64,000 nucleotides of DNA, from the NCBI GenBank assembly GCA_008973525.1, contig WACJ01000549.1, forward strand, positions 310,001 through 374,000, in the 5' to 3' direction. Below are positions 38,285 through 50,225 of this stretch, piece by piece. This stretch comes from Stenopsyche tienmushanensis (taxonomy: Eukaryota > Arthropoda > Insecta > Trichoptera > Stenopsychidae). Positions within the stretch are counted from its first letter, which is position 1. The number at the start of each line of letters is the position of its first letter. The notes under the pieces are model-generated. The model had not been told where the DNA came from. It worked only from the letters and a program-made list of their open reading frames with translations, and did no database searches. The translations under genes were made by a program, and so were the position numbers.

Positions 38285-38740
38285 GCTTAACCCTTTGAGT
38301 AGTGAACTAATTTAAAATCATCATAATCATAGATGCTACATTTGCTTGTCCGCCGCTTATCGTCATACAAATCAACTTATCTGTCAGGAGCGCAACAGCG
38401 TGCATGAAACTTGTATTTAAATAAATAAATACTCTCGATAGTACACAATATTCGGTATTTTTTTGCGTAAACATAAACAATACACTTGAAATCGATTCAT
38501 TATATCATTCACATATCATTATTAGTCAATAAATTTGGGTTAACGATCTATAAAATAGTACGATATACGCAGCATACTCTTTTCATTTCTGTCTCCCATT
38601 CACAATCTTCGACCTGTCTCTGTTTCTTTCCAAACATAACATGCAAGACACTATCTGTCTCTGTTTGTCTTCGAGCTCAACGTGTAAGAATGCTCTTTAT
38701 GAGTCATTGGAATTCGAACACAACATTGTGTCTTACCTCT
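38285..38740. repeat. Rearranged copy of the 22.1 kb TTAA element family
   Basis: TTAACCCTTTGAGTAGTGAA at 38288 through about 38415 matches 22215-22345 in the same direction. The part from 38410 to 38710 matches 33280-33510. It ends with GAGCTCAACGTGTAAGAATG, the reverse of the family's left inner end, so the pieces stand in a different order from the copy at 22073. Confidence 0.5.
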
Positions 38741-40169
38741 TTGAGGGGATAAGCATTGGAGCCGGGTGGCGGGTTGAGGCTGCGCCCAGCACTGTTACAC
38801 GACAGAAAGTGTTTTTCAATCATTCTTAAATGGATGAGATAATGAACAAAATAGATCATTAACATAAATATAAATAATATGTATTAATGTCAAATCACAG
38901 ATTTCTTTATCAAGCTTGACTATGTAATTATAATAAAAAAAATCTCAAAAGTCTTATTGTGTTAATTACATAATGCCAATGAAGTGATTCTTAAGGTATA
39001 AAAACTTTAAAATCGCTTTTAGAACATTTTTTCAGTGTAACCTTTAGACAGAACAATAGCGTTGAGTCTGGTGATGATTGAGTTGCACGCTTTTCAAAAA
39101 CGACTCTCTGGAGATTGCTTTAATTCACATTAAATTCTAAAAAATAAATCACATCTCTATGTAGTTCTATATTCGGCTTATATAATATGTGGTCGGCGAT
39201 ATATTGATATTATTAAAAAAAAATCTCAAGTATTAAACTGCAATAAATTGTGACTTGGTATGAAAGGCTTCTAAGGGTATTTTATTCAAAATATATAACG
39301 AAATTGAACATGTGCTAAATACTGAATATTATTAAATACAGCTGTAGAAATATTGAATACATTTTTAAAATATATCTAAAGAAACTTATTGTGGATATAT
39401 TTTCTTATGTCAACTTGAATATTTTTATCTTTGATTCAAACATTATCTAAGCCTACAACTTTTGTGCGTGATAGTCAATTTGACCTTACACGCGCCCAAA
39501 TATTTATATTTTTATAATCCATCATTTTTGAACATGTTTTATCAACAATCATGCCCATTTAATTAACCTCTTGGCATTCGATCCCATCGTCTCGAAACAA
39601 TAAAATTAAAAATAAACACTGGTTGATCTTTCGAAAGAGCGCAACTCGTATTTATCTACACTATTTTCTAGGCTGTATTTCGTTTCAAAGGCGAAGGTCA
39701 TCGCTAAGGGCCTTTTGGGATATCATTCAATATATATTGAAGATTTATTACTGTAATAAAACAATAATTATTTCATCAGATACTATTACTAGATTATACT
39801 TTTCATAATTAATGAAATTTAATAGCATCGATGGTTTTATAGGAAAAATTCGAGCGGAGAGCTTAAAGCTCGCGGTGCAGAACAATTGCGGCTATTATGT
39901 TGTGAGCAATGTTAAACAACGATTCGCAGGTGCATTTATCATCAAAGTTGAACATGTTAAAAAGCATAAACATGTCGGCTTATTGCTGAGGTAGCCTTAA
40001 ATCACTGAATGAATCTGGGTTATACTTTTTTCTTGGAAATTGAAGGTAATATGATGAATAGGATCAAAATTGAGAGCTATTAATAGGAAGATATGAATGG
40101 CTTCCATTTATTTCAAGATATCGATTCGAATGTCTTTTTTAAACACGTATACCATTAATAAGAAATGTT
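38741..40169. other. No gene seen
   Basis: AT-rich; nothing recognised. Confidence 0.4.
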
Positions 40170-40173
40170 TTAA

Positions 40174-40405
40174 CCCTTTGCACTCGAGAAGAGAACCAGC
40201 AACTCGAGACGTTTCTCAGCACTTTTAGCTATTTTCTTACTCTTGACTTAAAATCATTACACATACAAATTACTGTATAAAACTTTTATATTTTAACAAT
40301 TTATATATCATAACCCCTTTATGAATATAATATCTTAAATATTTAAGTTTAAGTTGGGGCATCAAATCACATGGTGAGTGAGAGTCACCTCTCGAGTGTA
40401 AAATT
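40174..40405. mobile_element. 232-base TTAA-flanked miniature element
   Basis: TTAA at 40170-40173 and at 40406-40409. The left end CCCTTTGCACTCGAGAAG and the complement of the right end AATTTTACACTCGAGAGG share the TTT.CACTCGAGA core. It holds no open frame. A looser match to the left end (CCTTTGCACTCCGGAAAG) occurs at about 46837. Confidence 0.6.
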
Positions 40406-40409
40406 TTAA

Positions 40410-40499
40410 GATTTCCTTCACCATGATGCATTTACTACAACTTGACTCTAACAATGGGAATATCGATATGAAATATAATAAATACGGGGCTCAGAATTT
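40410..40499. repeat. Dispersed repeat, copy 1 (second copy at 62960-63053)
   Basis: TTTACTACAACTTGACTCTA and AATGGGAATATCGATATGAA are shared, with few changes, with 62978-63053. In both places similarity begins at a TTAA. Here that TTAA is also the right flank of the 232-base element. Confidence 0.75.
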
Positions 40500-40886
40500 C
40501 ATATGGTGTACCAAATACATATCATGGTAGCGCACGTTTGTTTTTTAGCACGGTAAGGGAAAAATTAATAGTGTTTGAATAACAGTACAATCATTAATGA
40601 ACGTGTGATAAAAATGACTTGAACTGATCTGATCGCATAATAATGGCGGCCTCTTTATGAGCAATTGAAGGGATCCTCGTACTTGGAGATTTTTTGCAAT
40701 AAAATGCGAATGAAATTCTTTGAGTTTGATAAACTTTCAAAAAACAGGAGGAGTTATGCATTTACCTTTCTCGTTACCTAATGCGCTTTTAGTTCGATGG
40801 TGCTCTTTTTTTCGTTGTGTAGTTAATAAAATCACAACCATAAAGCACTGCCGAGAGCGAATATTAAGGCGAAGAGCTATTCCAAT

Positions 40887-40923
40887 AAATGGGGTTCAAT
40901 TTATGACGAATTGAACCCCATTT
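40887..40923. repeat. Perfect 15-pair hairpin
   Basis: AAATGGGGTTCAATT, a 7-base loop, and AATTGAACCCCATTT. No mismatches. Confidence 0.9.
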
Positions 40924-41528
40924 GAAGGAAACGTTGTTCTTTATATACTACAGATACTAATCTCTCATAGCAAACATTAAAAAATATGTTAAAAAATCAA
41001 ATTACTAGTAAAGTCTCGCAATTGAAATTAATAGCTATCTTTAAAATTTAAAAATACACACCTAGATCGAAGCTTTATTTGGTCATCTTCATCTACCTTG
41101 CGACGCCTCTTCTGTGATAATTCAACGAACATTGAACGATGATTGAACGAACTAACCCAATTAAGAGACCTTAGAGATAGGATGTAGTCCGAGGAGACTT
41201 AAAGGGGTATTTGGTCTACGTAACAATAATAACCGTAATTTGAATAATTAATCTTCAATTACTATTAAGCACGCAAATAAAAATATCCTTAGCATTTACA
41301 AATTAATTTTACACGTAATTAATATAATATAATATGTAATCAGCCGAAGATAATTTTTAATTGTACAAATTGATGATTTGCCCCTATTTTATGGGTAAAT
41401 TACATATAACAAACTTCGCCCGTCTATAATAAGCCCATCTAATCTGCCGATGGTGCAGTGGAATATTATCATAATTATTAAATAATGACAATTATAGGTC
41501 GTTCAATACTGAACTGGACTCTATTATA

Positions 41529-42204
41529 CACGCAAACCTCTTTTTGTGCAACTTTTTTTGTGCGATTTCAAAGTTATGCGGTTTTTTTTAAACAATTTTT
41601 AATATTTTTTTAAATTTTATAAAGTGTTTGTATCTAGATATTTTAGACAAAATAGGAAATAAATCATCAACCCTATCCGAAATTTGGAAAAAAAATTATT
41701 TTGGGATTGACGCGGCATCTTGGTCGGTCCTACCATAATGAAATCTTTAAACGCATTTTTCTCTTTTAACTACTTTTTTCAACACGATTGACATGATATC
41801 TCAAGTTAAAATTAATTAATCCACTTCAAACTGGGTATAATTTTTTTCTATATAACCCTCTATTATTCCTACCAGATTTATGTCAAAATTTATTTTTTAA
41901 CTATTAAAAAAAAATTAAAGCTAACAAAATAAGGCTAAAAATGACTTGACTGAATTTTTTTTAAACAGTTGCCATTTTATGATTTTTTTTTTTTTTTGAG
42001 TTAGAGATTATAGTGACATCTTTACTAATTATGGATTATATTAACTTTTTTTATGCGATTTTGGATATATTTTTTATAGCTGTTTCAAAGATATGCGGCT
42101 TATAAAATTCATGAAACGCATCTTCACTTTTTCTATGTAAGTCATTGCTTTTTTGTGCGTTTTTCCGCAGAACGCATCTACCGCACAAAATAAAGGTTTA
42201 AGTA
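41529..42204. mobile_element. Second, shorter copy of the TA-flanked element (inverted)
   Basis: The complement matches the element at 25398-26504 along its length. TA stands at 41527-41528 and 42205-42206. Ends: CACGCAAACCTCTTTTTGTG on the left, and GGTTTAAGTA on the right with one changed base. It lacks the 270 bases between the direct repeats of copy 1 and about 130 bases corresponding to roughly 26220-26350. Confidence 0.75.
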
Positions 42205-42206
42205 TA

Positions 42207-45200
42207 TAATAATAATGATTCCTCTCCAGGATAAAATAATCGAAAAAAATCAATTTTATTAAAAAAGCGATGTAAAATGGATGATTTAAGTTGCTGATAA
42301 TACGAATATATTTTTTTGTTGCGATCACTTCGGTTACCCAAAGATTAAAAGGCAATCGATTCTAGCATTTTAAATGTATTTTTGATGTCTTTTCCTTTCA
42401 TTCGATTAGGATTAACTATGCGAAGCTTAAAAATTGCATTTCATGCTTTCAATGCATTTCTCTTCCCCTTCATCATAGTGAAAGTCAATTCAGATTAAAT
42501 TTTTCGATACGTTTCGTATAATTTACTATTTAACCAAGGCAGACATTCAAACGTGCTGCGCAGAAATTTCAAAACTTTAATTGCATTAATGCAATCGGCG
42601 GAGGTTCACGCCCTAACGGACGCACCATCGTAAACGCCATAGACTACATAAAATTAACAATTATGGAAAAAAACTGGACATGACCTCGCGTCGTCATAAG
42701 ACCGTTTTAGAAATATTTTTTTCATAATTGAATGATGTTGGTATTTAAAAACCTCATACAAAGACCGTGGGAATTGACTGCGTCGGTACAAAAAACTTCA
42801 ACCTTAAAATCATACGGTTTTAATGTCAAATTTGTTTTTTTCACCAAAATAAAATATAATAAAGCAGTAAAAAAATACTCATGGATATGTTATTAATATA
42901 TGAACGAAATATATCACTTTTACTTTCAATGGGCAACCGGTTTTCGAATGATAAACAATGAGAGTGCTTAAAGAGATCACCGGTGAAGAACCTGTTTTTA
43001 ACAAGAAACAGGGCTTTGATATTACGAAAAAATTTGCTCCAATTCTTAAAATGATGGAGAATCATTACGCTTTTTTATGGATCGAAATGTCGATGTGTAA
43101 CGATTTCTGCGATATATTTTGCATTTTTCATTATGCATGTATGTAAATTTTTTTATTTTATTTTTTTGCATAATTGACCTCGATCTTTATGTTAAATTTA
43201 TTCATTACATGCGTATTTTGCGTAGCTAAAAGTGTATGTAAGAATATTAGATTGAAAGACATCTTAAATGTGTTCTCAATGTAAGGGATTTACTAAACAA
43301 AATTGTCTGCGTGATAGGCAATATTGATGGATATAAATTGAAACCATTAATGATTTATCACTCTAAAAAGCAGAGAGCCCTCTAGAATAATTGAAACAAA
43401 TAGAAATATGGTTAACATTTAAATTTTAATTACATTACTTCGTATTGCTTTTAAAATAACCCTTTAAAAACACGACTAAATGTTATTTAGATCCTGGACT
43501 CTTATTGTAAAGGTACGGCTACCAAGAAATTTGGAAGATAAAAAATATGCATATTTCCGATCGATTGTCTCGATCCAGGTTTAACCTGGTTACTAGATCA
43601 ATAGTGCACCTATTTTATTATATATTACACAAACACAGTTTTAGCTACCAATTTCCGTTGTCAGTGAGTGGCCAAGAGATTGAGAAGACCTGTTTAGGTC
43701 ATGATTTATTATTTAATTAAGACTTTTTACTGCTTTTATAATAAAACTATGCACATCCTTGGTACATAATGATTGTCTTGTAAATATGTTCGAACTAATA
43801 TAATCTAAGAAAATATTTCAAATTATGAAATCGACAAAGGATTTGACAGCATTATAAACAAGACAATTTAGTAGCATATCTAAATAAATTCTAACGGCCG
43901 CTATGTTTTAAATTGAATTGATTACTTATAAATTTCCAGCAAAATAAAAAAATGAGGCTCTTTTAAGAGTTGAAACGTTGTGGTTAGTTATTATTCGCAA
44001 CAATCGTAATCAACGTAATTTATTCTGATCGATTTTGATCCCCTGTCTGTCATGCGATTCTTCGAAAACCGCATGACTTTGTCCATTCTCTGACTCTACC
44101 TGACCCAGTTTACATTAAGTTGATCAACATAAGAAAAAACATTTTCGTATGAAAATAAATACCTACTCGATCTAAACCTTGGAAATAATTCATTTTGTAA
44201 TAAATTAGCCGAAGAACGATTGGCCCGTGGGCTTTACCGCAAAAAAGCTCATAACGATAATGCATCTATGGCATCTGACCCGAGCATTCTTTTGAGCGCT
44301 AAAATCTCTCTATCATCGCTAAATCATGATAATGCATGATGATTGCGAAATTGATACTTAAAATTGTTCAGCGCTATACTTTAATTTATGCACATTTATC
44401 AAATAAATCAACAACACGTCTAACACGTCAATCAACGCACAAGATATTGAATTATATCAATGGAGTCTTAAATATGCAATACATTACGTGAGAAAATTCA
44501 TATATTCTTATACATAGGTTTTAATTGATAATTTTGAATCAATTTCTAAATACATATATAATACGGTTGTTGGGTTGCTAAAATTAATGCGAATTTGTTT
44601 TGCACGAGACAAATTTTGTATCAAAAACTCCAAAAGTGAGATATTAAGCTCACTTTTGGATGCTTTCTCCAGCATTATCTTGACCTCTATGCTTTATTTT
44701 TGCAAAATCTCTTATTATGGATGATTAGCTTTGATTTGAGAGATTTTTATGCATTACATTACATGAAGTACTCGTAAATTCTATGCTTCTTTCAGAAGAA
44801 TTAACATCATTTTAAACAAAAACGTCCAATTTCTCAGTTGAATCCAGATGTTTTTCTATGATTTTTGTCATAAAATATTTAACGACTCTATCGTTTCAGT
44901 TTGTAATGAATTTTGAGTTGTTCAGAATGCCATTTCCACCAAATTACAGACCTGCCCATACAATAATTTTAGTTTTAAATCTAATGTGAAGTGCAAAAAA
45001 AGTAGAAACGCTCAATTATATATCAATCATTCAATCAACTTTTAACACATTAAGATCGATCGTATTCTAAAATTTGCATTGCCAAATCAAATCTGCTAAT
45101 TCTTAGGCAATATAATTGATTTCAAATGTGGTTCAAGCCATTTATTTTTTGGTAATATTCCGTTGTGACATTTTATATCTGCACAAAATGGCCTCATCAT

Positions 45201-46836
45201 TCCCAAAATTTCATCATTTCAATAACCATATCATAGCTTGATTTCTTGACTTTTAAAATGAAAGTTTGGATTCAAATCCATATTTTTGAGGATTCTCATT
45301 TCCTATCGATCAGTTCTTAAATACGATTTATATGATATTTCGGGATAAAAATATTTTAATTCATACTACATTTTTTATCTACAATTAAATAAAGTCAGAA
45401 ATAAATTCGTAACTGTGTAAATTACGTTAATACAAACCCGTTTTGCATCATTTATCATTATGTATGTGTCCGTGGGAACGCCCATTAAATTAAAATCGTC
45501 TAAATATAGATGCGAAATTATTAATATTGAGTTTTTATATCTAAGAATATCTCATTTCCACATTCCACTTTTTTGCGTGAATTAATAAAAGTGGTAATTC
45601 TACGTTATTTACTCGTTTCAACAAGTCTAGATTCAAGTGTAAAAACATTGTAACGATTTCATCACGCGAATTGGGAACAGCAAGAAAAACGCTTTTATGT
45701 AACTGCCTTCGAGGTGTCTACAATTTCATTCATATGCTCCGATAAAAAATATGTAACCTTAACATTCATTGTTGTGGTGATTCGCAAAAGTTTCATAGTT
45801 CAAGGTTAATTACATGCAAAAAAGTATTGATTGTTCTTCGGCGTAATGCAACGTACCGTAGTCGTTCTTTGAACAATGACCCCCGTCGATTGCGTCAACA
45901 TAGGCTTGAATCAACGTTCTATCAGGATATCATTTTGAGCTTTTTTAAATGAAAATGTAATTTTTCAACTTCATTATTTACAACCTTGATCCGTATTTTG
46001 CCTCAAATCGATGCCAATTGAAATTTCGATTTCGATCAATGTGCATTGCCGGAAATGATCTGAATTTTTCAATAATTGCATTGCATGCTATGGAGACAAA
46101 AGCGGATATGATTTAATGCATTTTAAATTAATCTTGAATCATATGATAATGTTTCAAAAACTTATAATGGTCGCGATAATTAAAAATATCGATAAGCTCA
46201 TCAGAAGGCTGTATGATATTCATGGTCGATTTTTTGCAATATGAATGTGGATCATTTTTTCCTGCATGTGCTCTTTAAAAGCACCATGGCTATTTATTAT
46301 TTTTCATAATCACGTATATGTGTTAAAATTCGTATCCGGGCACGGACGACCTTTACATTTTCCAAAATCAACAATAATCACACATGTCGCTCGTTGGCGA
46401 TTACCACAGAATTGCCGACATCAATCCGTATACATTCTCTTACTCAAATTTACGGCGTAATCATTTTTCTCGCTTTTGCAAATCTAGAATAATTTCATAA
46501 CCGAATATTTCATTGAATTTGAATCGCAAATCAGTGCGCACGTCGAGCCGAAAGAATTGAGTTATTCTTAAGTAGCTCCATGTAGATCTTTATCTGGTCG
46601 AATCTGTACGAAAAGAAAGTAATTGAGGCCAAGTTGGTTGACAACCTTTTTTTATAAACGTAACAAATGCATCTTGCAAGCGCATAAACTCTGTAAAAAA
46701 CTACTTCAAGATCATAAAACGTCTCATAAAATGCATGAGGCAACACATACAATTATTGCATATTTAAACCAACTGTATGATAAGGAATATTAAAAAATAC
46801 ACTGATTTTTAAGAATTTATTTTGTTACATTGGAAC
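42207..46836. other. Long gene desert
   Basis: AT-rich throughout. Apart from the 44629 hairpin I see no repeat shared with the rest of the window and no coding pattern. Confidence 0.4.
44629..44660. repeat. Perfect 12-pair hairpin
   Basis: TCCAAAAGTGAG, an 8-base loop, and CTCACTTTTGGA. No mismatches. Confidence 0.9.
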
Positions 46837-47116
46837 CTTTGCACTCCGGAAAGCTTTTTCCAGTAAAAAAAAGGTCATCTATAGTAGTTTTTCACTGTCT
46901 CCTGAAAAAAAACTCCTGTCTTTACATACCTCCCACACTCCCTATCGAGACGGCGCCCGTCGATACGTTCATTCGGAAAACCCGCTGGGAGAGCGTTCTA
47001 AATGAAACTCGAAGGTTATGCTATCTTAAATTTCGAGAGAATGAGGAGGTGAATGTATGACACAGATGAAATGAATATAACCCCTTCCTGTGAATGGATA
47101 TTGAAGAGGTTCATAG

Positions 47117-47160
47117 TTCTGCAGTGGACTGTGGGTGGCTGCACTATCATGATGATTTTG
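47117..47160 (-). repeat. LINE-like 3' tail fragment, second copy
   Basis: Shares TTCTGCAGTGGACTGT and the following CACTAT.ATGATGAT with 38205-38250. The surrounding open frames (46830-47060 and 47053-47250) match nothing I recognise. Confidence 0.4.
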
Positions 47161-47910
47161 TTACATAGAGGTGAGAGCCGCCAGGCCATAGAACTTCTGA
47201 ACTGCATCCTGTCTAGGGAATCCAATCCCGAGCAAAACATAGTCAATTAGCGATGAAAAGCTACCCGCCTTAGTTAAGATATGTATTTTCCCCTGAAAAA
47301 GATAGTCCAGCTACGAGACTATTGGGAAGCTGGCGGTAAGAACGCATTTTCCCGCGGTCAAGACTGTCGGTAGACTCTTATTTTTCCCTCATCCTGTGAA
47401 TTTAATTAAATTCGCAAAAACATTTTTTGCTGTGATTTTTGATATTTTAAGTGCATTTTTTTGTCCGTTAACCCAAATCCATTTTTATTATCAATTTTGT
47501 CAGAAGTGGTTTTTTTCACGCTTAAAATTGATTTGCTTACCCAATATATATGAATAACATGCAATAATGAACATTAGTTTTACTGAATTTCCATTCTTCA
47601 CCATAATATAAATATGAAACACTAAAACTGCTTTCGATTATTCTTGGATTTCTAGCTTATCGTTTATGTTTAAATTATCAAAAAATCTATTTCCACTTTA
47701 AGCGTTTCAATTGGATATGGATAATTTAAGACGTACCTGTATAAGCTTAGGTTTTCTTTGAAGATAGAATTGAAAGACATTGGAGCTTACCAATCTCATG
47801 ATCAATGATTGAAGACAAAAGTATCACAGAAACCCAATTACTAATATTTAACTTTTAGAGCTGCAATGCAATATACATAATTTTCGAACAGTTAAATCAT
47901 CCCCACGTAG

Positions 47911-48337
47911 TAGCGCTGTTAACAGCGACATCTTCCATATTTCTTCGGGTGCAATGTGCTATTTTAACAGCGCCATCTCTTGTGGTCCTGCGGAGACATT
48001 GCACCTGCATACCGACCGATCGCTTCTTGCGCGTACACCGTTGCCGGTTTGGTCGTGACGCGTAAGAGGCGAGAGTCGAGAGAATGGTCGGTTAGCCTTG
48101 GCTGCGGGAGGTCGTCCTTCCTGCAGCCAGATCTCTCTCTCGTGTGGAATAAATAGTTATTTAGAGAAGAGAGTTTTTATATTCGACGCCCGTCTATTCC
48201 CATCCATTCGTCCAGCAACATCACAGCCCAATAGAAGAACAGACCTGTTCGTTAACGCGGCCATCCCAACGAGCACCTGGGGGCGGAGAGCCACCCGAGG
48301 ACTCTGCCCCCGAGAGCACCCCTGCCTCAACGTTACA
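47911..48337 (+). mobile_element. Candidate solo LTR of a retrotransposon
   Basis: A 427-base block, much more GC-rich than its flanks, is bracketed by GTAG (47907-47910 and 48338-48341), a possible 4-base target duplication. Near the start TTAACAGCGACATCT is repeated in altered form at about 47965. An AATAAA at about 48149 follows a CT-rich stretch, as in a U3-R-U5 layout. It ends CAACGTTACA. No gag or pol sequence lies next to it. The start does not have the usual TG unless it is placed at 47917, so the left edge is uncertain. Confidence 0.4.
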
Positions 48338-48341
48338 GTAG

Positions 48342-49709
48342 CTTAAATTATTATTTCCGAGTATTCACACATAATCACAGACAACGCAATTACACATTTT
48401 AATTACTTTGATTAAATATATCAATCAAAACAATGAAAAATAATAACAATCTCCATAAATGAAATCTCAATAAGGAAAAACTATATCAAAAAAATCCACG
48501 TTGAAATTATAATTTTCTGCAGCGAAAAGGATCACCATATAATTAATATGAACATCAAAGAGAATGTAATACTGTAACTGTTCATGAATAGTAAATAAAA
48601 TTATTTGGGAATTTGTAACATCTAAAAACTATCCAAGTACCATACTTCACAATCGTTTGAATGAATAACAGATTTGAAAAGCGGTGGACTGAATATAAAT
48701 CGATATAAATATTCAGATAATATACAAGGATATAATTGAAATGCGAAATGAACCGCGACAAAGTATCTCTGCACGAAAACACAATTATAAACCTAAACGC
48801 CTGTTTGATATGCACTTTCCTATGGAATAAGTGCGATAAATCTGAAACCTCAGGCAACAAACAGTCACCCCGGACTATTATTACACATAATTTCATATTT
48901 CCTATGGCAATTATTTTCACGACATCCAGATAACAACACCTTGATATCTGTATTGAGAACGTGGTCATAATGTTCTCCGCCACTTTGTCTGCTGTGAATG
49001 AATACGATTTTTATTGTTCTCTGAGTCACTCCAGATAAATCTCTTACACGATCCTTGGATCGACGATGTATATTTACTTTAATGGCTGCAAATGATTTAA
49101 TTTCATAAACGCTTTTCCCTATCGGAATATGGCTGTGACTTAATCGTGCAATGAGATAACGAAATAATGAAAATCCCATAATACGGTGGGTGTGGTTCTA
49201 ACCCACATATGTTCGATTACATATTCCAATATAAAATGTACCCTAGGGCTTTTCTCACAAATAATTATCGTTTCATTTGCAACCAATTTTGAACTATTTA
49301 TGTGAATCGCGGAAATACATTTTTTATGACAAAGGGGAGTGTCTGGTATATCAAAACAAATTTATAAATACACAGCCATTTATGAGTACAATAGAATAAA
49401 GGTGTCTAAAAATCTGATGAAATATAGAATTTATAAATATTAAAGGGGGGGAGTAACACCTTTATTTTAGTCTTATTTAAATAACATGGGCTTTCTTTTA
49501 AAATAAATCCTTTAATAATATTTTAGCACAGATTTTATTTGTTGTCGTAATGGAATTAGCGAAAATTCATTATGAACTCAAATTCCTTATGTATTTAATT
49601 TACACATAAGATAAATATATTTCTGAGCTTATTAACACCTTAACTTAGTAAAGCTCGATTATTTGATAAGGATCTGATTCCACAAAGACATTGGATTTCT
49701 TTCATTATT
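48342..49709. other. No gene seen
   Basis: The longest frame (48582-48983, minus, 133 codons) has no domain and AT-driven composition; treated as chance. A G run at 49444 stands out. Confidence 0.35.
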
Positions 49710-50225
49710 TCATAGATTAGGGTTTCTGGCAATTGCATCCTTTAGATTGTCTAGTTGGAAACAACATTTTGTTGAATAGATCGTTCCACCTTGCTGAAGT
49801 AGCTCATAATAAACTACCCACTTCCAGTCCCACCAAATGCATAGCAAAACTTTTTTTGGGTCTAGGCCAGGTTTAGCTACAGTTAAAGCTTCTGTACCCT
49901 TGGTCCAAGACCGTTTACGTTGGATATTCTCATAGAGTATCCAACTTTCATCTCCAGTAACAAGTCTCTTCAAAAAAGTTTGGCTATTATGTCGTTGGAG
50001 AAGAAAATCGCATGTTGAAATACGCTGAAGTTTATTTGAGTCAATCAGTTTATGATGAAACCACACATCTGAACGATTGATGCAGCCCAATTTTGTTAGA
50101 TGATTATGGACGGATGTTCGTGGAATTTCTAACTTGTTAGCTATTTCGCGAACAGTATATCGCGGGTTTTCTCTAACCATGGCTATGATTAGATCTACAA
50201 TATGTTCATTTGCGAAAGAAACTTA
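49710..50225 (-). pseudogene. Mariner transposase N-terminal half
   Basis: An open frame of over 156 codons on the minus strand. It has a helix-turn-helix region (TVREIANKLEIPRTSVHNHL), then VWFHHKL, the first catalytic aspartate in VTGDESWILYEN, and WWDWKWVVYYELL. It stops just before where the second aspartate should be; the second and third catalytic motifs are not found downstream. The frame continues upstream of the first ATG to about 50225 (ANEHIVDLI). The N-terminal half is undamaged, so it is younger than the other relics, but it cannot be a working transposase. A bare DNA-binding half of this kind could still bind its own ends if expressed. Confidence 0.85.

Noticed and set aside
46830..47250. 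Two adjoining frames that might be a LINE-encoded protein
   Set aside because: No reverse transcriptase or endonuclease motifs; only the short tail motif is shared with 38205.
48582..48983. 133-codon minus-strand frame
   Set aside because: No recognisable motif, no splice context, composition of AT-rich noncoding DNA.
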